Source: Prevotellaceae bacterium (GTDB lineage Bacteria > Bacteroidota > Bacteroidia > Bacteroidales > Paludibacteraceae). Taken from it: a stretch of 44,061 bases of DNA. Where the stretch lies: positions 1 to 44,061 of the forward strand of contig JAISVR010000017.1 in NCBI GenBank assembly GCA_031271465.1, read 5' to 3'. This document shows, one piece after another, positions 24,923-34,339 of this stretch. A program made the position numbers and the translations under genes. Numbering within the stretch: the first letter of the stretch is position 1; each line of letters opens with the position of its first letter. The notes beneath the pieces are model-generated. The model did not search any database. It was not told where the DNA came from and was given only the letters and a program-made list of their open reading frames with translations.

Positions 24923-27553
24923 ATGGAACTTGCAAGCAAATATTCGCCCGCAGAGGTTGAAGCAAAATGGTATAAATATTGGCTCGAAAACAACTTTTTT
25001 CACTCTGAGCCGGATGACAGGGAACCTTTTACCATCGTAATTCCGCCGCCCAATGTTACCGGCGTGTTGCACATGGGGCACATGCTTAATAATACTATTC
25101 AGGATGTGCTTGTGCGTCGTGCGCGAATGCAGGGAAAAAATGCTTGCTGGGTTCCGGGAACAGATCATGCTTCGATTGCTACTGAGGCAAAAGTGGTGCA
25201 TAAACTCGCAGAGGAAGGTATCAAAAAGACCGACCTTACACGCGAACAATTTTTGGAACATGCTTGGGATTGGACACATAAACACGGCGGAATTATACTC
25301 GAACAGCTTAAAAAACTCGGTTGCTCGTGCGACTGGGATAGAACGGCTTTCACGATGGACGAAAAGCGTAGCAAAAGTGTTATCAAGGTTTTTTGCGATT
25401 TGTACGAAAAGGGACTGATTTACAGAGGTGTTCGAATGGTGAATTGGGACCCCAAAGCTCTTACCGCTCTCAGCGACGAAGAAGTGATTTACAAGGAGCA
25501 GCAAGGAAAACTTTTTTATCTTAAATATAAAATTGTAGGCGAAAACGACTTCGCAGTTATTGCAACAACGCGCCCCGAAACCATTTTGGGCGATACGGCG
25601 ATGTGTATTAATCCCAATAATCCGAAAACGGCGCACTTGAAAGGAAAACGGATACTGATTCCGCTTATTGACCGCGAAATTCCTGTGATTGAAGACGAAT
25701 ATGTGGATATGGAATTTGGTACGGGTTGCCTCAAAGTTACGCCTGCGCACGATGTGAACGACTATATGTTGGGCGAAAAATACAACCTGCCGAGCATTGA
25801 TATTTTCAACGATAACGGTACGCTTAATGAACATGGTGCGCAATATGCGGGCATGGACAGATTTGCTGTGCGTAAACAGATAGAAAAAGATTTGGAAGCA
25901 GCAGGCTTGATGGAAAAAACCGAGCCGTACACCAACAAGGTGGGTTTTTCGGAGCGTACCGATGTGGTTATCGAACCAAAATTATCGATGCAATGGTTTT
26001 TGAAAATGGAAGATTTGGCAAAACCTGCTCTCGAAGCTGTAGAAAATGACACAATTAAATTTTACCCCGAGAAATTCAAAAATACCTACCGTCATTGGAT
26101 GACAACGATAAAGGATTGGAATATTTCGCGGCAACTTTGGTGGGGACATCAGATACCGGCGTATTATTTGCCTGAAGGCGGTTTTGTAGTGGGCGAAACA
26201 AAAGAAGAAGCCTATCAAAAAGCATTGTCAATTGTTAATTATCCATTGTCAATTGATGATTTGAGGCAAGAAGAAGATGTGTTAGACACCTGGTTTTCGT
26301 CGTGGCTGTGGCCTATTTCGGTTTTCGACGGCATCAACAATCCTGATAATGAGGATATCAACTATTATTATCCGACAAATGATCTTGTTACTGCTCCTGA
26401 AATTATTTTCTTTTGGGTGGCGCGAATGATTATGGCAGGTTACGAATATCGAGGCAAAGAATGCTTTAGAAATGTTTATTTTACAGGCATTGTACGCGAT
26501 AAATTAGGACGAAAAATGAGTAAATCGCTTGGCAATTCGCCCGACCCGATTGAACTGATGAATAAATATGGTGCCGACGGCGTGCGTATGGGGATGTTGC
26601 TTGCTTCGCCTGCCGGAAACGATTTGCCGTTTGACGAATCAATGTGTGAGCAAGGACGAAATTTTAATAATAAGATTTGGAATTCTTTGCGTCTTGTGAA
26701 AGGCTGGGAAATGATTGAAACAAAAGAAATTCCAAATGAAAATAAACAGGCAAGGGAGTGGTTTTACCATTTATTGGAAAAGACTAAAATAGAAGTGGAA
26801 GATTTGTTTTCAAAATTCCGTTTGTCAGAGGCTTTGATGCAGATTTACAAGCTTTTTTGGGACGAATTTTCGGCTTGGTATCTCGAAATTATTAAACCAG
26901 AATTTGGCAAACCGATTGACAAAGAAACTTACGACCAAACAATTTATTTCTTTGAGGAATTGCTGAAACTTTTACACCCATTTATGCCGTTTATTACCGA
27001 AGAACTTTATCATTCGCTTTCAGACAAAAACGAAAGTATAATGTTTGTACAAACAACAATTGATAAAGATTTTAGAGAAGGTACGATTCTTGAATTTGAA
27101 GAAACGAAAGAAATAATTACCAATATTCGCAATATTCGCGCCTCAAAGAATATTTCACCCAAAGAAAAATTGAATTTGCAGATTTTGGCATGTAAAGACG
27201 CAACGCATTGCGTCTTTACCGGATATAACGATGTTATCAAGAAATTGGCAAATATCGAAACAATCGAAATTGTAAGCGAAAAAGCAACAGGTGCGGTTTC
27301 ATTCCTTGTTGGTACCACCGAATACGCTGTTCCGATTGGTAATTTGATAAATGCCGAAGAAGAAATCGCCAAAATGGAAGCCGAAATCAAGTATTTGGAG
27401 GGCTTTTTAAAATCAGTTGCGGCAAAGCTGAGCAACGAAAAATTTGTTGCCAATGCCAAGCCCGAGATCGTTGAAAATGAGCGCAAAAAGCAGGCAGATA
27501 CAGAAAGCAAAATAGCTTCCCTGAAAGAAAGTATTGCGGCATTGAAAGGGTAA
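24923..27553 (+). CDS. valS: Valyl-tRNA synthetase
   Basis: ValRS charges tRNA-Val and edits misactivated threonine. The 876-residue class I synthetase starts at ATG 24923 (a TTG lies just before it). It shows the HIGH-type motif in [15 protein letters not shown] (HMGH 50-53), the editing domain in the middle ([13 protein letters not shown]), the tryptophan-rich [14 protein letters not shown], the KMSKS loop (531-535), the anticodon domain, and a C-terminal coiled-coil arm ([20 protein letters not shown]). Two short stretches are repeat-derived: residues about 434-445 ([12 protein letters not shown]) from tandem ATTGTCAATTG units, and about 757-766 from a mobile palindrome. Both keep the frame and lie in loops. 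Confidence 0.96.
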   Translation: MELASKYSPAEVEAKWYKYWLENNFFHSEPDDREPFTIVIPPPNVTGVLHMGHMLNNTIQDVLVRRARMQGKNACWVPGTDHASIATEAKVVHKLAEEGIKKTDLTREQFLEHAWDWTHKHGGIILEQLKKLGCSCDWDRTAFTMDEKRSKSVIKVFCDLYEKGLIYRGVRMVNWDPKALTALSDEEVIYKEQQGKLFYLKYKIVGENDFAVIATTRPETILGDTAMCINPNNPKTAHLKGKRILIPLIDREIPVIEDEYVDMEFGTGCLKVTPAHDVNDYMLGEKYNLPSIDIFNDNGTLNEHGAQYAGMDRFAVRKQIEKDLEAAGLMEKTEPYTNKVGFSERTDVVIEPKLSMQWFLKMEDLAKPALEAVENDTIKFYPEKFKNTYRHWMTTIKDWNISRQLWWGHQIPAYYLPEGGFVVGETKEEAYQKALSIVNYPLSIDDLRQEEDVLDTWFSSWLWPISVFDGINNPDNEDINYYYPTNDLVTAPEIIFFWVARMIMAGYEYRGKECFRNVYFTGIVRDKLGRKMSKSLGNSPDPIELMNKYGADGVRMGMLLASPAGNDLPFDESMCEQGRNFNNKIWNSLRLVKGWEMIETKEIPNENKQAREWFYHLLEKTKIEVEDLFSKFRLSEALMQIYKLFWDEFSAWYLEIIKPEFGKPIDKETYDQTIYFFEELLKLLHPFMPFITEELYHSLSDKNESIMFVQTTIDKDFREGTILEFEETKEIITNIRNIRASKNISPKEKLNLQILACKDATHCVFTGYNDVIKKLANIETIEIVSEKATGAVSFLVGTTEYAVPIGNLINAEEEIAKMEAEIKYLEGFLKSVAAKLSNEKFVANAKPEIVENERKKQADTESKIASLKESIAALKG
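26224..26255. repeat. Tandem ATTGTCAATTG units inside valS
   Basis: ATTGTCAATTG occurs at 26224-26234 and again at 26245-26255, period 21 bases (7 codons), with a related TTAATTAT between. This sequence style is common between genes in Bacteroidota and unusual within a coding region. Confidence 0.6.
27192..27219. repeat. Mobile-type palindrome GTAAAGACGC...GCGTCTTTAC inside valS
   Basis: Arms GTAAAGACGCAA (27192-27203) and TTGCGTCTTTAC (27208-27219) pair perfectly around CGCA. The type GTARAGACGC(N)GCGTCTYTAC is a dispersed intergenic palindrome in Bacteroidota and cyanobacteria as I recall it. Here it is read as coding sequence (KDATHCVFT). Confidence 0.7.
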
Positions 27554-27573
27554 TATTTGAAAAATTGACAACA

Positions 27574-28341
27574 ATGAAAAAATACCAGCACGATTTAATT
27601 ATTACGGCAAACGAAACGCTTAATAACCAGTATTTTTTGCTCAAACTAACGCAGTCGGAGCCATTGCCCGAAATGCAGCCCGGGCAGTTTGTACAGTTGC
27701 TTATCGAAGATTCGGCACAGACATTCTTGCGTCGTCCGATTTCGATAAATTTTGTAGATAAAGCAAAAAATGAACTTTGGCTGCTGATACAAAAAGTGGG
27801 TAATGGAACTCGCAAACTTGCAGAATATCAAGTTGGAAGAGCAATAAATGTGCTTTATCCGCTTGGTAATTCGTTTTCCGAGCCGTTGCCGCAACAAAAG
27901 ATTTTGCTTGTTGGCGGTGGGGTAGGCACGGCACCTATGTTGATGTTGGGTGCAAGCTTGAAAGCAAAAGATATTGAGCCGACATTTTTGCTCGGTGCCC
28001 GAAGTGCAGGCGATTTGCTGCAGCTCAACGAGTTTGAAAAATATGGGCGGGTGCTCACCACTACCGAAGACGGATCGCAAGGCGAACACGGCTTTGTTAT
28101 ACAACATTCGGTGTTGCAAAACGAACAGTTTGACCGTATTTGTACCTGCGGACCAACGCCGATGATGAAAGCTGTGGCTGCTTATGCAGCGCAACGCGGA
28201 ATATACTGCGAGGTATCGCTCGAAAATACAATGGCTTGCGGTATCGGAGCTTGCCTGTGTTGTGTACAGGACACTGTCGATGGACATCGTTGTGTGTGTA
28301 CCGATGGACCTGTTTTTGATGCAAAAGAATTGAAATGGTAA
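27574..28341 (+). CDS. pyrK: Dihydroorotate dehydrogenase B, electron-transfer subunit
   Basis: PyrK passes electrons from the FMN of PyrD to NAD+ through FAD and a [2Fe-2S] cluster. The 255-residue protein (ATG 27574; the TTG at 27565 is upstream in frame) has the FAD-binding RRPISINFV, the NAD site [19 protein letters not shown], and the C-terminal cluster motif with Cys222, Cys227, Cys230 and Cys242 (CGIGACLCC ... CVC). It is followed by pyrD after a 115-base spacer occupied by a REP-like repeat, forming the class 1B heterotetramer PyrDK. Assignment is secure. Confidence 0.95.
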   Translation: MKKYQHDLIITANETLNNQYFLLKLTQSEPLPEMQPGQFVQLLIEDSAQTFLRRPISINFVDKAKNELWLLIQKVGNGTRKLAEYQVGRAINVLYPLGNSFSEPLPQQKILLVGGGVGTAPMLMLGASLKAKDIEPTFLLGARSAGDLLQLNEFEKYGRVLTTTEDGSQGEHGFVIQHSVLQNEQFDRICTCGPTPMMKAVAAYAAQRGIYCEVSLENTMACGIGACLCCVQDTVDGHRCVCTDGPVFDAKELKW

Positions 28342-28353
28342 TACAAAAAAGTT

Positions 28354-28435
28354 CGTCATTCCGCGCTTGACGCGGAATCGCATTTACGCGCATGGATTGT
28401 TTTTGTGCGATTTGCGGGTCGAGCCCGCAATGACG
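28354..28435. repeat. REP-like palindromic repeat between pyrK and pyrD
   Basis: CGTCATTCCGCGCTTGACGC at the left and GGGTCGAGCCCGCAATGACG at the right are two half-units in opposite orientation, each with its own hairpin (CCGCG...CGCGG; GCGGG...CCCGC). It resembles the unit at 39924-39952. It may act as an attenuator between the two genes. Confidence 0.7.
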
Positions 28436-28456
28436 ATAACATTTAAAAGAATAATT

Positions 28457-29374
28457 ATGGCAGATTTGAGCGTTAATCTAAATGGATTAAAGTTGAAAAA
28501 CCCCGTGCTTACCGCTTCGGGAACCTTTGGTTACGGCTTTGAGTACGAAGATTTTATTGACATTTCTACTCTTGGCGGTATAATTGTAAAAGGTACTACG
28601 CGTTATCACCGCGAAGGAAATCCATATCCGCGCATGGCAGAAACTCCTGCGGGTATGTTAAACGCTGTGGGACTGCAAAATAAAGGCGTGGATTATTTCT
28701 GCGAGAAAATTTATCCGCAATTGAAATCGGTCGATACAAGCGTAATTGTTAATGTATCCGGCTCGGCAATTGAAGATTATGTGGAAACTGCCGAAAAAAT
28801 AGCGTATCTCACTCATATTCCGGCTATTGAACTAAACATTTCGTGTCCCAATGTGAAACAGGGCGGTATGGCTTTCGGTACCTGTTCGGCTTCGGCAGAA
28901 GAGGTTATCAAGGCGGTTCGCAAGGTGTATCCCAAGCATTTGATGGTAAAACTTTCGCCCAATGTAACCGACATTGCCGATATTGCCCGCGCGGTAGAGT
29001 TTGCGGGAGCCGATTCGGTTTCGCTTATCAACACGCTGCTGGGTATGGCTATCGACGCTAAAACACGCCGCCCGGTGTTATCAACCATTACCGGCGGACT
29101 GTCGGGAGCTTGTGTGAAGCCCGTTGCGCTGCGCATGGTGTGGCAGGTTGCTAAGGCGGTGCATATTCCTGTGGTAGGATTGGGAGGTATTATGAACGCT
29201 ACTGATGCCATAGAGTTTTTTCTGGCAGGAGCGAGCGCGGTACAAATCGGTACGGCAAATTTCATCGACCCATCTGTAACTTCGAAAGTGATAAAAGGCA
29301 TCGATGAGTATTTGGACGAAAACGGATTTTCGTCTGTCAAAGATATCGTAGGTGCTTTGATAACAGATAAATAA
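28457..29374 (+). CDS. pyrD: Dihydroorotate dehydrogenase B, catalytic subunit
   Basis: PyrD (class 1B) oxidises dihydroorotate to orotate in pyrimidine synthesis, with NAD+ as final acceptor through PyrK. From ATG 28457 the protein is 305 residues; the longer reading from 28367 would translate the REP-like repeat and is not conserved. It begins [20 protein letters not shown], has [13 protein letters not shown], the active-site cysteine in NISCPNV (Cys130), KLSPNVTDI, and the FMN phosphate loop GLGGI and [11 protein letters not shown]. It forms a unit with pyrK. Assignment is secure. Confidence 0.95.
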   Translation: MADLSVNLNGLKLKNPVLTASGTFGYGFEYEDFIDISTLGGIIVKGTTRYHREGNPYPRMAETPAGMLNAVGLQNKGVDYFCEKIYPQLKSVDTSVIVNVSGSAIEDYVETAEKIAYLTHIPAIELNISCPNVKQGGMAFGTCSASAEEVIKAVRKVYPKHLMVKLSPNVTDIADIARAVEFAGADSVSLINTLLGMAIDAKTRRPVLSTITGGLSGACVKPVALRMVWQVAKAVHIPVVGLGGIMNATDAIEFFLAGASAVQIGTANFIDPSVTSKVIKGIDEYLDENGFSSVKDIVGALITDK

Positions 29375-29383
29375 GCTTCGATT

Positions 29384-30529
29384 ATGCGAAAAAAGACCCT
29401 CTTTTTGCTTGTTACGCTTGTAATTTTTCCGCTTTTATCACAAAGCGTTCAACAAGTTGATAATGAGCATGTAATAGTAGGAGAATACAGGGATTCCGAA
29501 TTGATTACGCTTGTATTCGCAGGAGATATTATGTCGCACTTTCCACAGGTGAAAGCGGCATACATTCAGCAGGGCGATTCGTTCGATTATCGCCCTTGTT
29601 TTCAATATTTGAAGCCTTATATTGCAACTGCCGACCTTGCCGTGGTGAATTTGGAAGTGCCTCTTGCCGGCAAACCATACAGCGGTTACCCGCAGTTTTC
29701 CGCACCCGAACAGCTGGCTGACGGAGCAACAGATGCCGGTTTCGATGTATTGCTCACGGCAAACAACCACACGGTGGATAGAGGTGGAAAAGGCATTGAA
29801 CGAACAATTCAGCAACTCGACAAACGCTCGCTGCATACGGGGGCTTTTCGTTCGCAGGCAGAACGCGACAGCCTGTATCCGCTTATCACCGAGGTGAAAG
29901 GTATGAAAATAGCCGTTCTTAACTGCACTTACGATACAAATGGTATACCGGTGCCCAAGCCATTCGTTGTCAATATGATAGACACGGCACAAATTCGTCG
30001 CGATGTAGCGAAGGCTCGCGAACGAGCTGCCGAATTTGTGATAATGTGTATTCATTGGGGCATAGAATATCAAACCGAAGCAAATGCCACGCAGCAAGAG
30101 TTAGCCGGTTTTTTGGCGCGGGCAGGAGTAGACCTGATTATTGGTTCGCACCCCCATGTGGTGCAGAATTTCTCTGTTGTTTACCGCCCGGACAGTACGC
30201 AGGTGCCTGTGTTTTACTCGCTCGGAAACATGATTTCGAACCAAAGCAAGCGAGGAACCAACGGTGGTATTTTAGCTAAAGTGGTGATAGATAAAAATAC
30301 CTGCAACATACAGTATTGCAACTACTTGCCGTTTTTTGTTTACAAGGGAAATTTGCAGGAGCGATATCAATACTATCTTATTCCGACGGTAGATTATATT
30401 GCCCGTCCGCAGGATTTTGGTATTGGCAATACTGCCGACTTGCTTTTACGGCAATTTCAAGATGATACGCAAGCGCGCCTATCGAATTTGCCGATGACTC
30501 TCGATAAATTCACAAGGACGGATGATTGA
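29384..30529 (+). CDS. CapA-family (PGA_cap) exported metallophosphatase-like protein
   Basis: This 381-residue protein belongs to the CapA/PgsA family, a calcineurin-like phosphoesterase fold first known from poly-gamma-glutamate capsule synthesis. A hydrophobic leader (LFLLVTLVIFPLLSQSV) exports it. Family motifs occur in order: FAGDIMSHFPQ, VVNLEVPLAG, LLTANNHTVDRG, IMCIHWGIEYQ, LIIGSHPHVVQ and YSLGNMIS. It starts 10 bases after pyrD. No capB/capC genes are near, so a role in poly-glutamate capsule is unlikely; most Bacteroidota carry a stand-alone copy of unknown substrate. Confidence 0.88.
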   Translation: MRKKTLFLLVTLVIFPLLSQSVQQVDNEHVIVGEYRDSELITLVFAGDIMSHFPQVKAAYIQQGDSFDYRPCFQYLKPYIATADLAVVNLEVPLAGKPYSGYPQFSAPEQLADGATDAGFDVLLTANNHTVDRGGKGIERTIQQLDKRSLHTGAFRSQAERDSLYPLITEVKGMKIAVLNCTYDTNGIPVPKPFVVNMIDTAQIRRDVAKARERAAEFVIMCIHWGIEYQTEANATQQELAGFLARAGVDLIIGSHPHVVQNFSVVYRPDSTQVPVFYSLGNMISNQSKRGTNGGILAKVVIDKNTCNIQYCNYLPFFVYKGNLQERYQYYLIPTVDYIARPQDFGIGNTADLLLRQFQDDTQARLSNLPMTLDKFTRTDD

Positions 30530-30605
30530 ACAAAAATCTTTCTTTGCAGGTGCAAAAAATGCGAAGGATATAAACAATGATTCCTTTAACCTTAAATAAA
30601 ATCTT

Positions 30606-31004
30606 ATGAAACTCGAACATGTAGCTCTCAATGTAGAAAATCCCGTTGAAATGGCACAATGGTACTGCGATAACCTCGGTATGACTATTGTAGCCAACAT
30701 TGCTACCGAGCCTTTTACACATTTTATTGCCGACGAAAGCGGGCGAATCATGATTGAGATTTACCGCAATCCTGTCGATGAAATTCCCGATTACCGTGCC
30801 ATGAATCCGTTGTTGCTGCACCTTGCCTTTGTATCTGCCAATCCCGCTGCCGATAGCGACCGTTTAACTGAAAAGGGAGCCACCATGGAGTCGGACACGG
30901 TATTGCCCGACGGTACGCATCTTGTTATGCTTCGCGACCCTTGGGGACTTGCTTTTCAACTCTGCAAACGAGCCAAAAGCCTGTTGCTCGAAAAGGAGAA
31001 ATAA
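30606..31004 (+). CDS. VOC-family (glyoxalase/dioxygenase fold) protein
   Basis: A 132-residue single-domain member of the vicinal oxygen chelate superfamily with paired beta-alpha-beta-beta-beta units: LEHVALNVENPVEMAQWYCD (first), then LLLHLAFVSANPAADSDRLT and LRDPWGLAFQLCKRA (second). Candidate metal ligands are His4, Glu56 (IMIEIYR), His78 and Gln123 by position in the fold, not proved. Substrate unknown; could be a glyoxalase I, a methylmalonyl-CoA epimerase-like or resistance protein. It has no clear operon partners. Confidence 0.82.
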   Translation: MKLEHVALNVENPVEMAQWYCDNLGMTIVANIATEPFTHFIADESGRIMIEIYRNPVDEIPDYRAMNPLLLHLAFVSANPAADSDRLTEKGATMESDTVLPDGTHLVMLRDPWGLAFQLCKRAKSLLLEKEK

Positions 31005-31059
31005 AGCAACGGAATTGGAATAAAGCAAGTTTGGATTATAAATCCTTCCAACAGGTTTT

Positions 31060-31093
31060 TTTGTGGGGGTTTCGAGAAAAAGGAGTATATTTG
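31060..31093 (+). promoter_or_regulatory. Promoter of the TonB-dependent receptor gene
   Basis: TTTG (31060-31063), 22 bases, TATATTTG (31086-31093). The leader would be about 15 nt to the ATG at 31114. Confidence 0.55.
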
Positions 31094-31113
31094 CGGTCGC
31101 GTAAAAAAATGTA

Positions 31114-33531
31114 ATGAAAAAGCTCGCCCTAATACTATTCCTCTTTTTTCCCATTATCCTTTCGGCTGCGGGCAGCGTGCGTATATACGGCTATATCTAC
31201 ACTCCACAGCGCGAACCGGCAGAGTTTGCCACGGTGCAGGTTATAGGCACCGATAACAGTACCCTTGCCCGCGAAGACGGCTACTACGAACTCTCATTTC
31301 CAATAACAGACACGGCTACGGTACTCTTTTTATACACGGGTTGCGAACCGATGACGGTAAAACTGAAAGCCAACAACCCGAATATCCGAAAAATAATATA
31401 CCTGCAAGAAGCTGTTACGCACCTCAGCGAAGCCGAAGTGAAGGTATTTGCCAAACAAACGGGTACGCAAGATGTACTCGATTTTTCGAAAATAAAGTTG
31501 ATACCCGATGCTTCGGGCGGTGGTATCGAATCATTGTTGAGCACTCAGGCAGGCGTGAGTATGAACAACGATTTAAGTTCGCAATACTCTGTGCGCGGCG
31601 GCAACTACGACGAAAACAGCGTGTATGTGAACAACATCGAGGTATATCGTCCCCAGCTTGTTCGCAGCGGACAGCAGGAAGGCTTGAGTTTTATCAACCC
31701 CGATATGGTGAGTTCGGTGTCGTTTTCGGCAGGCGGCTTCGAACCGAAATACGGCGACAAAATGGCATCGGTACTCGATATTCGCTACAAAAAACCGAAA
31801 GGTTTTGAGGCATCGGTAGGAGGCAGTTTGCTGGGCGGCTCGGCATACATCGGGCATGCTACCCGCAACGGGAAATTCACCCAGTTGCACGGCATTCGCT
31901 ACAAAAGTTCCAATTACCTGCTCGCTACGCTCGAAACAGAAGGTGTTTACGACCAGAAATTCCTCGACTATCAAACTTTTATCACCTATAATTTCTTGCC
32001 CAAGTGGGAGCTGAGCCTGTTGGGCAACTTTTCGCAAAACAGTTATCTTTCTATCCCCGAGGAACTGAGCACTACATTTGGCAACTACATGGATGTTAAA
32101 CAGTTCAGGGTATATTTCGAAGGACAGGAGAAAGACCTTTTTCAAACGCTCTTTGGAGCCGTTGCGCTGAAATATTCTCCAAGCAAAAATCTGTCGATGA
32201 ACCTGATGGCATCTGCCTATGAAACCCGCGAAGAAGTGAACTACGACATCGCTGCCGATTATTGGCTCGGCGAGGTTGCGGATAAAAACGACAACAGTCA
32301 AACCGAGGAAAATACGCTTGGGGTAGGCAATTACCACGATTTCGGGCGAAATTCGCTCCACGCTCTTGTAGTTGCCGTGGCACATCGCGGCGAATATTCG
32401 TTCAAAAAAAATACCCTCGAATGGGGCGTAAGCCTTCAGCAGGAAAAAATAAAAGACCGCCTTAACGAGTTTCAAATGCGTGATTCGGCAGGCTATTCTT
32501 TGCCTTATACCGACGGCGATTTGCTTATGTACTACAATCTCTATTCTGCCACCGAGCTGAATAGCTATCGTACACAAGCTTTTGTACAAGACCGTTTGCG
32601 TTTGGGACATTGGAGTTTAACCGGCGGTGTGCGGGCAAATTACTGGTCGTTCAACCGCGAGTTGCTCGTAAGTCCTCGGCTCACGGTGGCGTATTTCCCG
32701 CAATGGAAAAAGCACGAATTCGGCTTCCGTTTTTCTACCGGCTATTATTACCAGTCGCCTTTCTACAAGGAAATGCGCGATACGGTGGCAGACCGTCTTG
32801 GCAATGTACTTGTGCAGCTCAATCGCGATATAAAGGCGCAGCGCAGCCTGCATTTTGTGCTCGGTTCCGACTATTACTTTAAGTTGCAGGGGCGACCTTT
32901 CAAATTCACCACCGAGTTGTATTACAAACCTGCCGACCGCGTGATTTCCTACACGGTAGATAATGTGAAAATCGTGTATTCGGGCGAGAACGATACCCGG
33001 GCTTATTCGGCAGGGGTCGATTTCAAACTGTTTGGCGAGTTTGTGCCCGGTGTCGATTCGTGGTTAAGCTTGTCGTTTATGCAGGCAAAAGAGAATTTCG
33101 ACAACGGCGAAGGCTGGGTATCGCGCCCCAACGAGCAACGCTACAATTTTTCGATGTTCTTTCAGGATTATTTCCCCGGATACCCGAAATACAAGTTTCA
33201 CCTTAAATTTATCTGGGCAGACGGATTGCCGTTTTGGGCACCAAATACAGCCGTACATACCAAGCACAATTCGGGGCGCACAACGCCTTATCGCCGTGTA
33301 GATGCGGGAATTAGCCGTTCTTTTGTGCGGGGCGATGTGGCGTGGCTCGACCGCGCCAAGGTATTCTCTGTGTTGAAAAGCATCAATTTGGGTGTGGAAG
33401 TATTCAACCTGTTCGATATCAGCAATGTGGCTTCGTATTACTGGGTTACCGATGTGTATCGCTCGCAGCATGCTATACCCAATTATCTTACTGCAAGGCA
33501 GTTTAATGTGCGCTTGTCGCTCGATTTTTAG
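31114..33531 (+). CDS. TonB-dependent outer-membrane receptor with carboxypeptidase-like domain
   Basis: An 805-residue outer-membrane beta-barrel importer. After a signal peptide (MKKLALILFLFFPIILSAAG) comes a carboxypeptidase-D-like regulatory domain (about 22-100, IYGYIYTPQREPAEFATVQV), then the plug domain (about 115-215, SVRGGNYDENSVYVNNIEV and GGFEPKYGDKMASVLDIRY). The 22-strand-type barrel follows to the C-terminus, which ends in an alternating strand with terminal Phe (FNVRLSLDF). It lacks an adjacent SusD, so it is not a glycan PUL pair; ion, heme or peptide uptake are possible. It has its own promoter. Confidence 0.92.
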   Translation: MKKLALILFLFFPIILSAAGSVRIYGYIYTPQREPAEFATVQVIGTDNSTLAREDGYYELSFPITDTATVLFLYTGCEPMTVKLKANNPNIRKIIYLQEAVTHLSEAEVKVFAKQTGTQDVLDFSKIKLIPDASGGGIESLLSTQAGVSMNNDLSSQYSVRGGNYDENSVYVNNIEVYRPQLVRSGQQEGLSFINPDMVSSVSFSAGGFEPKYGDKMASVLDIRYKKPKGFEASVGGSLLGGSAYIGHATRNGKFTQLHGIRYKSSNYLLATLETEGVYDQKFLDYQTFITYNFLPKWELSLLGNFSQNSYLSIPEELSTTFGNYMDVKQFRVYFEGQEKDLFQTLFGAVALKYSPSKNLSMNLMASAYETREEVNYDIAADYWLGEVADKNDNSQTEENTLGVGNYHDFGRNSLHALVVAVAHRGEYSFKKNTLEWGVSLQQEKIKDRLNEFQMRDSAGYSLPYTDGDLLMYYNLYSATELNSYRTQAFVQDRLRLGHWSLTGGVRANYWSFNRELLVSPRLTVAYFPQWKKHEFGFRFSTGYYYQSPFYKEMRDTVADRLGNVLVQLNRDIKAQRSLHFVLGSDYYFKLQGRPFKFTTELYYKPADRVISYTVDNVKIVYSGENDTRAYSAGVDFKLFGEFVPGVDSWLSLSFMQAKENFDNGEGWVSRPNEQRYNFSMFFQDYFPGYPKYKFHLKFIWADGLPFWAPNTAVHTKHNSGRTTPYRRVDAGISRSFVRGDVAWLDRAKVFSVLKSINLGVEVFNLFDISNVASYYWVTDVYRSQHAIPNYLTARQFNVRLSLDF

Positions 33532-33546
33532 CACGCTAAGAAAAAT

Positions 33547-34125
33547 ATGAACTTACTGTCCCTCATAACTAAAACCCGTTCTTTTCGCCGTTTCGATTCA
33601 ACAATAGAAATCGAAGAGAAAACGCTTTGCGAACTGATTAATTTGGCTCGCTTAGCTCCTTCGGCTCGCAATGCACAGCCGTTGAAATACTTACCCGTAA
33701 CCAAGCCCGCAGACCGCGATGCAATTTTTCCCCTGCTCTCGTGGGCAGGCTATTTGAAAGATTGGGATGGACCTGCCGCGGGCGAACAACCAACTGCCTA
33801 TATCGTGGTGTTGAAAGACCGCAACATTGCCGAAAACAGTTACTGCGATGATGGCTTGGCAATACAAAATATTATGCTCGGAGCAACGGAGCGGGGACTT
33901 GGCGGTTGTATCATCGGGGCGGTGGCTCGCGAAAAATTACATCAGCATTTCGCGCTTCCCAAGCACTTGGAAATCCTTTTCGTTCTTGCTTTGGGCAAGC
34001 CTGCCGAAACTGTTGTTCTCGACGAAATGACCGCTAACGATTGTCGATATTGGCGCGACGAACACGATATTCACCATGTACCCAAACGAACATTGGACGA
34101 AATAATTCTATCAATTACAAAATGA
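33547..34125 (+). CDS. Nitroreductase-family protein
   Basis: A 192-residue FMN-dependent oxidoreductase of the nitroreductase fold. The N-terminal TRSFRRFD and the helix LINLARLAPSARNAQPLKYL form the FMN phosphate contact. GLAIQNIMLGATERGLGGCI is the central helix and loop over the flavin, and FVLALGKPAE follows. It is shorter than NfsA/NfsB-type enzymes and like the stand-alone Bacteroidota forms. Substrate (quinone, nitro-compound, or dehalogenation) cannot be told. It starts 15 bases after the receptor stop and is probably read from the same promoter. Confidence 0.88.
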   Translation: MNLLSLITKTRSFRRFDSTIEIEEKTLCELINLARLAPSARNAQPLKYLPVTKPADRDAIFPLLSWAGYLKDWDGPAAGEQPTAYIVVLKDRNIAENSYCDDGLAIQNIMLGATERGLGGCIIGAVAREKLHQHFALPKHLEILFVLALGKPAETVVLDEMTANDCRYWRDEHDIHHVPKRTLDEIILSITK

Positions 34126-34150
34126 AGATATATACTTTACTCTTTACACA

Positions 34151-34322
34151 TTATATACAATAAGATATTATACACTTGAATATCAATAAATCCCGGATTG
34201 CTTCGTCGTTCCCCCTCGCAATGACGAACAAGCTAAAGAAAACCGTCATTGTGAGGAACGAAGCAATCCGGAAAAAGACTATAAATCAGACGCATATACT
34301 TTTAATCAATATAAACTCTATT
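34151..34322. mobile_element. MITE-like inverted repeat, copy A (upstream of the DEAD-box gene)
   Basis: A central hairpin joins CCCGGATTGCTTCG (34192 on) to CGAAGCAATCCGG (34259-34271), with GTCATTG/CAATGAC units inside. The flanks TATACAATAAGATATTATAC and ATAAATCAGACGCATATACT are a diverged inverted repeat. The same arrangement, including ACGAACAAGCTAAAG and the right flank up to AATATAAACTCTA, occurs at 41361-41660, so it is a dispersed element. It has no gene of its own. Confidence 0.75.
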
Positions 34323-34339
34323 ACACAAACAATATCCAA

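Noticed and set aside
24917-25843. A 308-codon open frame on the minus strand
   Set aside because: It lies wholly opposite valS and its product is a Phe/His/Arg-rich string without a domain; a shadow of the synthetase codons.
31573-32610. A 345-codon open frame on the minus strand
   Set aside because: It is opposite the TonB-dependent receptor gene, whose domains and signal peptide are clear; no recognisable protein features.
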